Shown here piece by piece: positions 41,172-50,676 of a DNA stretch of 64,000 bases (position 1 is its first letter; every line of letters starts with the position of its first letter). The translations under genes and the position numbers were made by a program. Source of the stretch: Streptomyces sp. NK08204 (lineage in GTDB: Bacteria; Actinomycetota; Actinomycetes; Streptomycetales; Streptomycetaceae); the NCBI RefSeq assembly GCF_020400585.1, contig NZ_JAINVF010000031.1, positions 1-64,000 on the forward strand. Reading direction: 5' to 3'. The notes below the pieces were generated by a model that worked only from the letters and a program-made list of their open reading frames with translations, made no database searches and was not told the origin of the DNA.

Positions 41172-42758
41172 ATGACCGGCCTGATCGTTGTCCTGCTGCT
41201 CGTGATCCTGGCCACGGCCGTGGCGACCGGTGCCCGGCTCTGGAGCCTGCCCGCCCCGTCACTCCTCGTGATCGCCGGCCTGGTCGTGGGGCTGGTGCCC
41301 TGGGTTCCCGAGGTTCGCCTGCCGCCAGAAGTGATCAACGTACTGGTGCTGCCTCCACTGCTCTACGCCTCGGCCGGGGAAATCTCTGCCCGCGACCTGC
41401 GCACCGTGTGGAGGCCCGTGAGCGGACTGGTCTTCGGTCTGGTCATCGCCTCGGCCATCACCGTCGGGTACGTGGCCGCCGCGATCACTCCGCTCACCGC
41501 CGCGACCGCGCTCATCCTCGGCTCTGTCCTGGCCAGCACCGATCCCGTGGCCGTTACCGCGCTCGGCCGACGTCTGTCTCTCCCCCCGCGCGTACAGGCC
41601 ATGGTGCAGGCGGAAAGCCTGTTCAACGACGCCACGTCGCTCGTCCTGTACAAGGTCGCCGTGGTCACCGCGGTCACCGGCAGCGCCATCAGCGTGTCCG
41701 GCACCGTTGAGCAGTTCCTGACTCTCGCAGGCGGAGGAGTGCTCGTCGGCGCGGCGGTCGCCGCAGTGGTGATCCTGATCCGCAGACGGACCGAGGACGT
41801 GATGCTGCAGACCGTCATCGCGTTGGTCACTCCCTACGCCTCCTACGTCATCGCGGAGCAGTCGCACACCTCGGGGGTGACCGCCGTCATCGTGTCCGGG
41901 GTCGTCCTCGGCAGCACCGGCCACAAGCTCACCAACGCCCCCGTCCGCCTCCAGGTACACGCCGTCTACGACACGGTGACCTTCCTGCTGGAGAGTGTCG
42001 TCTTCGCCCTGATCGGCCTCGAGCTGCCCTCTGCCGTCCGCCACCTCGCGCGCGACGAGCACGGCTGGCCGCTGTGGGTGCCGGTGATCGCCTTCACGCT
42101 GCTGGCGATCCGCCTGCTGTGGATCTTCCCGCTGTCCGCCCTGATCCACCACCGGCACGCGGAGAGCGACAACCGACTCTCCTGGCGCGTTCCGGCCGTG
42201 CTGTCCTGGGCGGGCACCCGAGGTGTCATGCCGCTGGCCGCCGCGCTCTCCATCCCCCTGGTCACCCACACAGGGGCGCCGCTGCCGCACCGGGCGCTCA
42301 TTCTCACGCTCACCACCGGGACCGTGGCGCTCACTCTCGTCTTCCAGGGTTTCACCCTGGCCCCGGTCGTCCGTCGCTCCGGCATCGCTCTCGAACCGGA
42401 GCACACCGCTCGCGAAGAGGCGCGGACCCGCCGGCACATCGCCCACGCCGCCCTCGAGGAGCTCAAGCAGCTCGGCGATCTGGATGAGCTCTCCGGTCTG
42501 GGTGCCGCCGCGGAGACCGCCTTGAAACAGGCCCGTCGTCACCTGGAGGCCCGCATCCACCAGGTTGAAGACGCCCACTACAGCGACCCGGACGCCCGTC
42601 CCGCCGACGCCTACCGTGAGATCCGCCGGACACTCATCGCCATCGAGGCGGCCGAGCTCCAGCGCCTGTTCGAAGCGAACAAGATCAGCAACGCCACCCG
42701 GCGCCGGATCCAGCACGAACTCGACCTCGAAGAAGCCAGCCTTCACCCCCGCGACTGA
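41172..42758 (+). CDS. CPA1-type Na+/H+ (cation/proton) antiporter
   Basis: The 528-residue polytopic membrane protein has 10-12 hydrophobic helices from residue 3 onward (GLIVVLLLVILATAVATGA). It shows the family signatures VLASTDPVAVTALGRRL (TDPVA), QAESLFNDATSLVLYK (SLFND with the ion-binding Asp) and LSWAGTRGVMPLAAALSIPL (the late RG helix). After about residue 415 comes a cytoplasmic helical tail of about 110 residues (ARTRRHIAHAALEELKQ) that may sense pH or ions. It exchanges Na+ or K+ for protons. ATG 41172 follows GGGGA; an upstream in-frame ATG adds non-membrane codons. Confidence 0.92.
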   Translation: MTGLIVVLLLVILATAVATGARLWSLPAPSLLVIAGLVVGLVPWVPEVRLPPEVINVLVLPPLLYASAGEISARDLRTVWRPVSGLVFGLVIASAITVGYVAAAITPLTAATALILGSVLASTDPVAVTALGRRLSLPPRVQAMVQAESLFNDATSLVLYKVAVVTAVTGSAISVSGTVEQFLTLAGGGVLVGAAVAAVVILIRRRTEDVMLQTVIALVTPYASYVIAEQSHTSGVTAVIVSGVVLGSTGHKLTNAPVRLQVHAVYDTVTFLLESVVFALIGLELPSAVRHLARDEHGWPLWVPVIAFTLLAIRLLWIFPLSALIHHRHAESDNRLSWRVPAVLSWAGTRGVMPLAAALSIPLVTHTGAPLPHRALILTLTTGTVALTLVFQGFTLAPVVRRSGIALEPEHTAREEARTRRHIAHAALEELKQLGDLDELSGLGAAAETALKQARRHLEARIHQVEDAHYSDPDARPADAYREIRRTLIAIEAAELQRLFEANKISNATRRRIQHELDLEEASLHPRD

Positions 42759-42840
42759 CTGAGCAACCCTGCGGAAGCGGTGTCGGTGGGGCCCCCTATG
42801 CTGCACCGGACGATCACGCGGAACCTGGGGAGGGCGCGGC

Positions 42841-43827
42841 ATGTTCGGCAAGCTGTTCGGCAGGGGCGGGGAGAGACCGGCGGTGGATCCGCACGCCCTT
42901 CCCGCCCCGCGCAGGCCGAAGAACGGGATGTACACGCTGCGCGCGCTCGGAGACGCCCGGGTGCTCGCGCTGGTGGAGGCCGCCGGTGCGGGTGACTGGG
43001 CGGCGGTCAAGGCGGCGCTCGCCCCCTTCGATCTCGGCCGTGATCATCAAGTCCTCGGTGAGCTGGCCGACCTGGACGGCGTGCAGGACTGGATCGGCCG
43101 GGCCGTCGAGGAGGACAAGGAGCACCGGGCGACGGCCCTGCTGATATCCGGGGCGCGGCACATCAGCTGGGGCTGGGAGGCGCGCACCCGAGCGCTTGCC
43201 GCGCACGTCACGCCGGAGCAGTGGCGGGTTTTCCGTGAACGGCTCCGCATCGCCGAGGAGCAGTTGCTCGAGGCTGCCGAGTTGCGGCCGGAATGGGTCA
43301 CGCCGTGGCGCCGCCTCCTCACCTCCGGCCGTGGCATGTCGCTGGGCCCCGCCGTCAACGAGACCCGGCGCGACGCCGCCCTGCGCCGCGACCCGCTGGA
43401 CCTGGAGACGCACATCGAGTGGGTGTCGCAGTTGCAGCCCCGGTGGGGCGGCGAGCCGGGCGAGGCCCTGGCGTTCGCCCGTGAGGCGTTCGCCGGGGCG
43501 CCCGAGGGCCATCGTCTCGGCTGTGTGATCGCCGTCGCGCACATCGAGGACTGGGTCGAGTCCGGCCGTAAGAACTGCCTCGTGACCGCCGAGATCCAGG
43601 ACGAGTTGCTGGACGCGGCCGAGCGCAGCATCCTGCACCCCGCCCACGTGCGTCGCCCGGGCTGGCAGCACGACTTCAACATGTTTGCCATGGCCTTGTC
43701 CCTGGCCTCCGAACGCATCGCGTTGCCGCGTGTCTTCCGCGAGCTGGGCGGCGCCTACACCTCGTGGCCCTGGCAGTACATGGCGCAGCCGGAAAAGATG
43801 TACGCCCGCGCCCGGCGCAACGCCTGA
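42841..43827 (+). CDS. DUF4034-like helical protein
   Basis: The 328-residue soluble protein starts at ATG 42841 after GGGGAGGG. It is all-helical and Trp-rich: ARVLALVEAAGAGDWAAVKA, RTRALAAHVTPEQWRVF, RPEWVTPWRRLL and DLETHIEWVSQLQPRWGGEP. This resembles DUF4034/TPR-type proteins of unknown function. It lies 50 bases upstream of the HSP90-type gene on the same strand and the next two genes are overlapping, so it may be the first gene of a chaperone module. Confidence 0.65.
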   Translation: MFGKLFGRGGERPAVDPHALPAPRRPKNGMYTLRALGDARVLALVEAAGAGDWAAVKAALAPFDLGRDHQVLGELADLDGVQDWIGRAVEEDKEHRATALLISGARHISWGWEARTRALAAHVTPEQWRVFRERLRIAEEQLLEAAELRPEWVTPWRRLLTSGRGMSLGPAVNETRRDAALRRDPLDLETHIEWVSQLQPRWGGEPGEALAFAREAFAGAPEGHRLGCVIAVAHIEDWVESGRKNCLVTAEIQDELLDAAERSILHPAHVRRPGWQHDFNMFAMALSLASERIALPRVFRELGGAYTSWPWQYMAQPEKMYARARRNA

Positions 43828-43877
43828 ACCCGCCACCCCGCCCGCCGCTCGTCGCTCACCTCACCCGGGACTGCCCG

Positions 43878-45764
43878 ATGACTCTGTCCGAAACCCCTTC
43901 TGGCCCGACCGGCGCCGACCGCACCTTCCAGGTGGACTTGCGCGGCCTCGTCGATCTCCTCTCCCACCACCTCTACTCCAGCCCCCGCGTCTACCTGCGC
44001 GAACTCCTGCAGAACGCGGTGGACGCGCTGACTGCGCGGCACGGCCTCGAACCGGCCGCCCCCGCCGACGCGTTCGGTATCCGCCTGTACGCCGACGGTT
44101 CGGTGGTACGTGTCGAGGACGACGGCGTGGGTCTCACCGAGACCGACGTGCACACCTTCCTCGCCACGATCGGCCGCAGCAGCAAGCGCGCCATGGGGGG
44201 CTCCTCCCCGGCCGAGCCCGTTCCGGGCTGGGGCAGGATCGACGAGCAACGCGGCGACTTCATCGGCCAGTTCGGCATCGGCCTGCTCTCCTGCTTCCTG
44301 GTCGCGGACGAGATCCACGTCCTGAGCCGTTCCGCCCGCACCCCCGATGCCCCCGTCGTGGAGTGGCGAGGACGCGGTGACGGCAGCTACACCCTGCGCA
44401 CCCTGCCCGTCTCCGCCCGCCCCCGGCCCGGTACCACCGTCACACTGTCGCCGCGCCTCGACGCGGGCGAGTGGACCCGGCCGGCACAGGTGCACGCGCT
44501 GGCCCGCCACTTCGGCTCCCTGCTGCGCCACCCTGTGACCTTCGACGACGGCACGGGCGGCCCGGGCGCACCGGTCAACCCCGAGCCCGCACCCTGGGCG
44601 CGTACCTACCCCACGCCGGGAGCACGCTCCCGCGCGCTGGCCGCGTACGGCGAAGAGGTCTTCGGCTTCACGCCGCTGGACACCATCGAGCTGGACCTGC
44701 CGGCCGTGGGCCTGAAGGGCATCGCGTGCGTGCTGCCCGAGGCGGTGCCGGCCGGGCGCCGCCACGGCCATCGCGTGCACGTCAAGGGCATGCTGCTGTC
44801 CGAGCAGGCCGAGGAGATCCTGCCCGAGTGGGCGTTCTTCGTCCGCTGCGTCGTCGACGCCGAGAGCCTGCGTCCGACGGCGTCCCGCGAGTCCCTGTAC
44901 GAGGACGACACCCTCGCCGCCGTCCGTGACGCCCTCGCCGAACGGCTGCGCGCGTGGATCGCCCGGACCGCGGCCAGCGACCCCGACCTCCTCGGCCGCT
45001 TCCTCCAGGCCCACCACCTGGCCGTGAAGTCGCTGGCGGTGCACGACGACGAGATCCTGCGGATGCTGCTGCCCTGGCTGCCGTTCGAGACCACCGACGG
45101 ACACGCCACGCTGGACGAGTTCGCGCGCACCCACCGCACCGTGCTCGTGACATCCAGCGTGGAGGAGTTCCGGCAGGTCGCGGCGATCGCCTCGGCCGCC
45201 GGGCTCGGCGTCGTCAACGGCGGCTACACCTACGACCGTCAACTCGTCCACAGGCTGCCGGAGATCAGGCCGGAGGTCAGCGTCGCCGATCTCGACCCGG
45301 CAACGCTCACCGCCCACCTCGACCCCGTCGACCGAGAGACGGAACTGGCCGCCGCGGCGTATCTCGCCCTGGCCCGCGACGCCCTCGCGGTCTTCGACTG
45401 CGACGTCGCGCTGCGCACCTTCCAGCCCGTCTCCGCCCCTGCCCTCCTCCTCGACAGCCGCGAGGCCCGGCACGAGCGCACCCGTTCCCAGCTCGCCCGC
45501 GAGCAGCAGGGTGGCCTGTGGGGCGACATCCTCGGCCACCTGCGTCAGGAGGCTCCGCGGGCCCAGCTGATCCTCAACCAGCTCAATCCGCTGGTCCGTA
45601 CGGCCGTCACCATCGACGAACCCGAACTCGCCCGAACCAGCGCCGAAGCCCTCTACGGGCAGGCCGCGATGCTGTCCCGGCGTCCGCTCAGGCCCGCCGA
45701 ATCGAGTCTCATCAACCGCTCCTTCCTCGACCTCCTCGCCCACGCCCTCCGCAAGGACAGCTGA
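43878..45764 (+). CDS. HSP90/HtpG-family chaperone ATPase
   Basis: The 628-residue protein starts at ATG 43878 (GGGA upstream; an upstream GTG at 43764 lies in the previous gene). The GHKL ATP site is complete: YLRELLQNAVDALTAR (ATP Glu/Asn), VRVEDDGVGLTETDVHTFL (Asp and G1), FIGQFGIGLLSCFLVADEI (G2 and lid) and a later TASRESLYEDDTL, equivalent to the catalytic-loop Arg. Its length matches bacterial HtpG, though sequence outside the ATPase is divergent and labelled only by position. The stop TGA shares its last base with the ATG of the next gene, so the two products are made together, suggesting the large repeat protein is a dedicated co-chaperone or client. Confidence 0.88.
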   Translation: MTLSETPSGPTGADRTFQVDLRGLVDLLSHHLYSSPRVYLRELLQNAVDALTARHGLEPAAPADAFGIRLYADGSVVRVEDDGVGLTETDVHTFLATIGRSSKRAMGGSSPAEPVPGWGRIDEQRGDFIGQFGIGLLSCFLVADEIHVLSRSARTPDAPVVEWRGRGDGSYTLRTLPVSARPRPGTTVTLSPRLDAGEWTRPAQVHALARHFGSLLRHPVTFDDGTGGPGAPVNPEPAPWARTYPTPGARSRALAAYGEEVFGFTPLDTIELDLPAVGLKGIACVLPEAVPAGRRHGHRVHVKGMLLSEQAEEILPEWAFFVRCVVDAESLRPTASRESLYEDDTLAAVRDALAERLRAWIARTAASDPDLLGRFLQAHHLAVKSLAVHDDEILRMLLPWLPFETTDGHATLDEFARTHRTVLVTSSVEEFRQVAAIASAAGLGVVNGGYTYDRQLVHRLPEIRPEVSVADLDPATLTAHLDPVDRETELAAAAYLALARDALAVFDCDVALRTFQPVSAPALLLDSREARHERTRSQLAREQQGGLWGDILGHLRQEAPRAQLILNQLNPLVRTAVTIDEPELARTSAEALYGQAAMLSRRPLRPAESSLINRSFLDLLAHALRKDS

Positions 45765-48700
45765 TGATGCCGACCGCACCCCAGACCACTGGCGAGCTGT
45801 ACCAGGCGCTCCAGGAGAACGACCGGCGCCCCTACGGCCGTCCCCGCACCGTCACTGCCGAGGAACTGGTCGAAGCCGCCGAGCAGTTCACGGAACCCGT
45901 CCCGCTCGTCCATGCGCTCCTCGAACTCCAGGAGGCGTACAACTACGGCTCCGAACCCAGGAAGTCGCCCGTCGTCTTCGCTCGCCTGCTCACCCTCTTC
46001 GACGAGCAGCCCGACGTCTTCGACGAGCGGCTGCGCCACACGCTGTTCTGGCGGTTCAAGTGGGTGGCGGGCGCCCTGCGCGCGCTGCCCGAGATACCGC
46101 TGGCCAGCCTGCGCCAGTGGTTGGCCGAGATGCGCGACCGGTACGAGAAGGCCGGCTTCGGCCTCCAGCCCTACTACGGACAGGTGTACCAGCTCGCCGC
46201 CCACGTCGGCGAGGACACCGCCCTGGCCTACGAGCTGTGGGCGGGCCGTACCCGCACCAGCCTCAGCGACTGCGAAGCCTGCGAGATCTGCGAGCGCGCT
46301 CTGTACCACCTCGCGGCGGGCGACGACGAGCGGGCGCTGCGCACCTGGGAGCCCGTCCTGACCGGGCAGGAGTCCTGCCAGGAGGAGCCTGCCCGCTCCG
46401 TCTCGTACGCGCTGCTTCCCCTGCTGCGCACCGGCCGCACCGACCGGGCCCGCGAGCTGCACCTGGCCGGATACCGCGGCTGCCGCCGCAACCCTTCGAT
46501 GTCCGGGGAGGTCGGCCGGCACCTGGAGTTCTGCGCGCTGACCGGCAACGAGGCACGCGGCCTGGAACTGCTCGCCGAGAACCGGAACCTGTTCGACGAG
46601 GTCGACTCGCCGCTCGACCAGCTCGACTTCCTCACAGGCGTCGAAGTCCTCCTCCGACGCGTCGAACTCCTCGGCCACGGTGAACTGCCCGCCGCCGGAT
46701 ACGCGGGCCGCACCTGGACGGTGGCCGGGCTGCGCACCGAGGTCCGCGGCCGGGCCGACGGCCTCGCCGCCCGCTTCGACGCCCGTAACGGAACCACCGC
46801 CCACACCGACCGGCGCAGGGCCCGCCTCGACCGTGCCCCCCTCCTGGACACACTGGAACTGACCCTGCGCACCCGCAGCCTTGAGGACGTGGCCCCGGCC
46901 GCCCCGGCTGCCACGCCCGCCGCGCGCACGACCGCCGCCGTCCCGGAGTCGCTGCCCGAACTCATCACCAGGGCACGGGCATTGGACGAGCAAGGGCATC
47001 CGGACGCAGCGGCCTGCTGGGCGCGGCTGCGCACGCTCGTCGCCGCCCCCGACCACACCCATCCCGACGACCCGGCCGTGGGACCGCTCGTACGGCTGCG
47101 CGCGGACCTGCTGTCCGACGAGGCGAGCCAGGCGGGCGAGAAGGACCGGTTCGACGAAGCCGCCGCCCTGTACGAGGAGGCCGCGAGCCTGTACGACGAG
47201 GCCGGAGCGCCGGGCCATGCGGCGCTCGCCCGCGCCTGCGCCCTGCTCCCCGCGGGTGAGATCCCCGCGGAGCGTGCCGACGGAGCCGAGGCGAAGGCCG
47301 CCGCGCTGACCGCCGCCCACGCGGCCCTCGTCCGACTGCACGAGGAGACGCCCGGCCTCGCCCCGTACCAGGAGGCCCGTCTGCTACGGCTGCGGGCGAC
47401 CGCGCTCGGCCTGCGTCTGCAGACGTCGAAGAACGAGGAGCACGTCGCGCCGGTCCTCGCCGAAGTGGACCTGCTGCTCGGCTTCGCCACCCGGCACGAC
47501 ATCGCCGGACAGATCTCCGGCGCCCTCATGCTGCGAGCCAGCACGTACGCCCTCTCCGGCGATCTGCCCGCCGCGGTCACGGAGATCGACGCCCTCCTGG
47601 ACCGGCTGAGGGCGCACGGCCCCGCCTGGCACCTGCCCCGCACGCTCGCACTGCGCGGCCGGATCCAGCTCGGCCTCCGGGACGCGCAGGCCGCGCACGC
47701 GGACCTGACCGAGAGCCTGCGACTGGCTGCCGACTGGCCGTCCGACACCGTCGACACCGCCCGCCTCCACGCTGATCTGGCCGAGGCATGCATGCACCTG
47801 CGCCACCCCGACGAGGCACTGCGGCACCTGACGCGCTCCGCAGAGCTGGAACTGCGCCACGGCAGCCGGACGGACGCGTTCTGTGCGTACAGCAACGCGG
47901 CCCAGCTCAGCCTCGACCTGGGCCGCGTCGAGGACTGCATCGCTCTGCTCGACTCCCTCCTGGCCGAACCGGACGTCGCCGCCGGAGAGCTCGACGACCG
48001 GCTCGTCGCCCAGCTGCGCCTGACCCGCGCCCGTGCGCTGCACGCGGGGGAGGACCTCAAGGCGGCCACGGCGGAGTTCGCCGCCCTGGCGGCCCAGTCG
48101 GCCGGCTGGGACGACGACCCCGGAAGCCACGCCATGATCGCCTCGGAGACTGCCGTACTCCTCGCCGAGGCCGGGGAGTTCGGCCGGGCCCGGGAGGCCG
48201 CGAACCAGGCCCTCGCCGCCCATGTCCGGGCCCCGCGCTACGAGCAGCTCAGCAGCTGCCTGCGCGAACTCGCCCGCCTCCAGGCCCAGCAGCAGGGCAC
48301 GGAGGGCCTGGCCGACGCCCTGGCCCTTCTCGCCGACGCGGGCAGGATCGCCGACGAGGCCCGCGCTGCGAAGTACGAGGCCCGAGGCCGCTCCTTGGAC
48401 AGCGCCCTGGCCTATGAACACGGACGGGTCAACGCCTACGCACGTGAGTACGAGACCGCCCTGGCCGCTCTGGACGAGGCCCTCACCCTGCTCGGCGAAC
48501 CGGGATCCGACGAGGACCACGCCGGTGAGTGGGCCGAGTGCGTCCGTCTCGCGGCTGCCGTGGAGGGTATCTACCTGGAACGCCCCGCCCCCGCGCTCAC
48601 CCGCCTCGACGGGGCGGTCTCCTGCCTCACCGCCCTGGGCCACGCCGAGGAGACCGAGCCGCTGACCTCCCTGGCGGCCCGGCTGCGCGACAAGGGGTGA
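45764..48700 (+). CDS. Large helical-repeat (TPR-like) protein coupled to HSP90
   Basis: The 978-residue soluble protein begins at ATG 45764, overlapping the chaperone stop by one base (an alternative ATG is the next codon). The first 330 residues are an all-helical region with several cysteines (SDCEACEICERALYHLAAGD). An Ala/Pro linker follows (APAAPAATPAARTTAA), then from about 400 a long array of degenerate TPRs (FDEAAALYEEAASLYDEAG, HPDEALRHLTRSAELELRHG, EYETALAALDEALTLLGEPG). It probably acts as a scaffold binding the HSP90 or its clients. No enzyme motif is visible. Confidence 0.8.
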   Translation: MMPTAPQTTGELYQALQENDRRPYGRPRTVTAEELVEAAEQFTEPVPLVHALLELQEAYNYGSEPRKSPVVFARLLTLFDEQPDVFDERLRHTLFWRFKWVAGALRALPEIPLASLRQWLAEMRDRYEKAGFGLQPYYGQVYQLAAHVGEDTALAYELWAGRTRTSLSDCEACEICERALYHLAAGDDERALRTWEPVLTGQESCQEEPARSVSYALLPLLRTGRTDRARELHLAGYRGCRRNPSMSGEVGRHLEFCALTGNEARGLELLAENRNLFDEVDSPLDQLDFLTGVEVLLRRVELLGHGELPAAGYAGRTWTVAGLRTEVRGRADGLAARFDARNGTTAHTDRRRARLDRAPLLDTLELTLRTRSLEDVAPAAPAATPAARTTAAVPESLPELITRARALDEQGHPDAAACWARLRTLVAAPDHTHPDDPAVGPLVRLRADLLSDEASQAGEKDRFDEAAALYEEAASLYDEAGAPGHAALARACALLPAGEIPAERADGAEAKAAALTAAHAALVRLHEETPGLAPYQEARLLRLRATALGLRLQTSKNEEHVAPVLAEVDLLLGFATRHDIAGQISGALMLRASTYALSGDLPAAVTEIDALLDRLRAHGPAWHLPRTLALRGRIQLGLRDAQAAHADLTESLRLAADWPSDTVDTARLHADLAEACMHLRHPDEALRHLTRSAELELRHGSRTDAFCAYSNAAQLSLDLGRVEDCIALLDSLLAEPDVAAGELDDRLVAQLRLTRARALHAGEDLKAATAEFAALAAQSAGWDDDPGSHAMIASETAVLLAEAGEFGRAREAANQALAAHVRAPRYEQLSSCLRELARLQAQQQGTEGLADALALLADAGRIADEARAAKYEARGRSLDSALAYEHGRVNAYAREYETALAALDEALTLLGEPGSDEDHAGEWAECVRLAAAVEGIYLERPAPALTRLDGAVSCLTALGHAEETEPLTSLAARLRDKG

Positions 48701-48712
48701 CGCGGCGGGCGC

Positions 48713-48742
48713 GGTGCCGGGGCGACAGCCCGCCCCGGCACC
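48713..48742 (+). terminator. 12-bp perfect hairpin after the HSP90 module
   Basis: GGTGCCGGGGCG and CGCCCCGGCACC pair around a 6-base loop, 12 bases after the stop at 48700. It is a strong candidate terminator. Confidence 0.75.
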
Positions 48743-48755
48743 TGGTCGCCGTGGC

Positions 48756-48932
48756 GATACCGGGTGCGAGCTGACCGTCACGGGCCCGAACCGGTTCCTC
48801 GAGGCGCTTCGTCGACGACGTCGCCACGGCCGGCGAGGACCTCGTCGTCGGGGCCGGCTGCTACCTGCCGACCAGCCGGTGACGTTCACCATCGCGCACA
48901 ACCAGTACGTCTCCGGTGCCGCGAAGAAGATG
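48756..48932 (+). pseudogene. Possible relic of a phospholipase C C-terminal domain
   Basis: In one frame GDTGCELTVTGPNRFLEA is read; one base later the next frame gives FVDDVATAGEDLVVGAGCY; a third gives VTFTIAHNQYVSGAAKKM. Pieced together these resemble the repeated C-terminal beta domain of actinobacterial non-haemolytic phospholipases C (pattern D/ELTVTGPN.F). The frames are broken and no catalytic domain is upstream, so it would be dead. The match is from memory of the family and is tentative. Confidence 0.3.
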
Positions 48933-49407
48933 AGGGGGCTGCCGCGCACCGCGAGGAGGCGTGGGTGGTCAACCGTCCGTCGAGGACCGGCCTTTCCGGC
49001 GCGTTGTCACGAGTTCCTGGACTCCAACGGTGCGTTGCCGCCCCCGGATCAAGAGCTGATGGCGGGCTCCGGGGCGGTGGCCGCCCCCAAGCTCGAGCCG
49101 GCTCGCAGCGGTTGAGAGCAGCCCGGCGAACTGCCGGATGTGTGGCCCGCAGTTCGGTCGCGCGACCCGGGATCCGTCGGTCAGTGGTCGTGGGACCGAC
49201 CCTGTTGACACCTCATCAGTTACTTTGCAGTAAACGGCGGGTGCAAGGTTCCTTGACCGCCCTTCGCCTGAGTCCTCGTGCGCTTCCCGTGTCTCCGAGC
49301 TGTGAAACGTGAGGTCTACGCGGGAAGAATTTTTGACATGAACACTTCCCTAGGGTGGCTGTCTGCTGTACCAAATGAGGGCCAGCTCTGCCGCTCAGGG
49401 AGGTCTC
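48933..49407. other. Upstream region of the SGNH lipase gene
   Basis: No gene is apparent. The part from about 49200 is AT-richer than its surroundings, with TTGACA-like hexamers at 49205-49210 and about 49333, so it probably holds the lipase promoter. I could not pair either with a convincing -10 at standard spacing. Confidence 0.35.
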
Positions 49408-50202
49408 GTGAGACGCGTCAAATTGCCATCAGTTCTTGCCGCATTGGGCCTAGCGATCATGGCGGGCCTGGGGCTGTCCGGTCCGGCACAGGCTGCCGGA
49501 CCGGCGTATGTCGCGCTGGGGGACTCGTACTCAGCCGGCAACGGCGCTGGAAACTACGACAGTGCGAGTGGCGACTGTCACCGGAGTTTCAACGCCTTCC
49601 CCTACCTGTGGAAGAACGCCCACGCCCCGTCCTCGTTCGCCGACACCTCCTGCTCGGGTGCCGTCACGACGGACGTGACGAACTATCAGCTCGGCCCGCT
49701 GAATTCCACCACGGGGCTCGTCTCCCTCACCATCGGCGGCAACGACGCGGGTTTCGCGGACGTCATGACCACCTGCAACCTCGGCTCGGACACCGACTGC
49801 GTCAACCGGGTGAACCAGGCCGAGGACTACGCCAGGTACACGCTCCCCGCCCGTCTGGACGCCACCTACAACGCGATCCGGGCCAAGGCGCCCAACGCCA
49901 AGGTGGTCGTGCTGGGTTACCCGCACATGTACACCCTCAACGTCTTCTGCATCGGCCTCAGTGACACCAAGCACAAGAAGATCGACGAGGCTGCCGACGT
50001 CATCGACAGCGTCATCGCCAACCGTGCCGCCGCCCACGGCTTCGTCTTCGGTGACGTCCGCACCACCTTCAACGGCCACGAGCTGTGCTCCGGCGACGGC
50101 TATCTGCACTCCCTGGTGGTCTCCCCGAGCTGGGAGTCCTACCACCCCACCGCCACCGGCCACTCCAGCGGCTACTACCCGGTCTTCAACGCCAACAGCT
50201 GA
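49408..50202 (+). CDS. Secreted SGNH-fold lipase/esterase
   Basis: The 264-residue precursor starts at GTG 49408, preceded by GGGAGG at ideal spacing (an ATG 33 bases upstream has no site). The signal peptide is about 32 residues (VLAALGLAIMAGLGLSG, cleavage after AQA-A). The mature enzyme carries the SGNH blocks: VALGDSYSAGNGAG (catalytic Ser), SFADTSCSGA (Gly block), LTIGGNDAGFADV (Asn) and SWESYHPTATGHSSGY (catalytic His). Six cysteines, in spacing like the S. coelicolor/S. rimosus lipases, suggest three disulfides. It hydrolyses lipids or short-chain esters outside the cell. Confidence 0.95.
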   Translation: MRRVKLPSVLAALGLAIMAGLGLSGPAQAAGPAYVALGDSYSAGNGAGNYDSASGDCHRSFNAFPYLWKNAHAPSSFADTSCSGAVTTDVTNYQLGPLNSTTGLVSLTIGGNDAGFADVMTTCNLGSDTDCVNRVNQAEDYARYTLPARLDATYNAIRAKAPNAKVVVLGYPHMYTLNVFCIGLSDTKHKKIDEAADVIDSVIANRAAAHGFVFGDVRTTFNGHELCSGDGYLHSLVVSPSWESYHPTATGHSSGYYPVFNANS

Positions 50203-50301
50203 GCCCCTCCCCGGACGAGCCGACCCGGCTCGATCCTCCCCATCCGCCGTGGACGGCACGTCGAACTCGGTCACGCGGTTCGGCAACCGGAACCTACGGA
50301 A

Positions 50302-50363
50302 ACGGCCTTCGTCCGGACGTGTGCTCCCCCTGTGAAGGACGCACGTCCCGTGACGAAGGCCGT
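50302..50363. terminator. Long nested inverted repeat downstream of the lipase
   Basis: The outer arms ACGGCCTTCGTC (50302-50313) and GACGAAGGCCGT (50352-50363) are perfect complements. Inside them GGACGTG (50315-50321) pairs with CACGTCC (50342-50348), leaving a 20-base apical loop. It lies 100 bases after the lipase stop and may terminate transcription or protect the 3' end. Confidence 0.6.
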
Positions 50364-50466
50364 GAGGATGGGGCTGCTGCGTGAGGATGCCCGGCGACGG
50401 GCATGGCCGGGCCGTCCGTACTCCGGGGCCATTGCCGCCGCTCCTCGCCACTCGCTCGCATGCTGC

Positions 50467-50676
50467 TCACCTGGTGAATCCCGCGGCTGAATCCGTGACG
50501 CCCAGGGCCGCCCCGTAGAGCGGGCCCTTCATACCGGCGTCCATGGCTCGAAGGCGCTGTGCGATGTCCCTGCGCTTCTCGGTGATCGCCCGTATCCGGT
50601 CGGCGGTGAACTGCGGTTCACTCTTTCGAGTGGCGGCGGGTAGCGCGTCGAGCCTCCTCCGCGCGGCGACCTTGTC
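50467..50676 (-). pseudogene. Possible C-terminal relic of a serine recombinase
   Basis: The minus strand encodes RRRLDALPAATRKSEP, FTADRIRAITEKRRDIAQRL and GPLYGAALGVT before a stop at 50467. This resembles the helical C-terminal tail of large serine recombinases (family pattern IAQRL..AD...KGPLYEALGV). Nothing of the catalytic or zinc domains is present and the final residues diverge. It is an inference from resemblance only. Confidence 0.3.

Noticed and set aside
44954..45763. Upstream extension of the large repeat-protein frame into the HSP90 gene
   Set aside because: It lies wholly within the chaperone gene in another phase; the ATG at 45764 is positioned by stop-start overlap.
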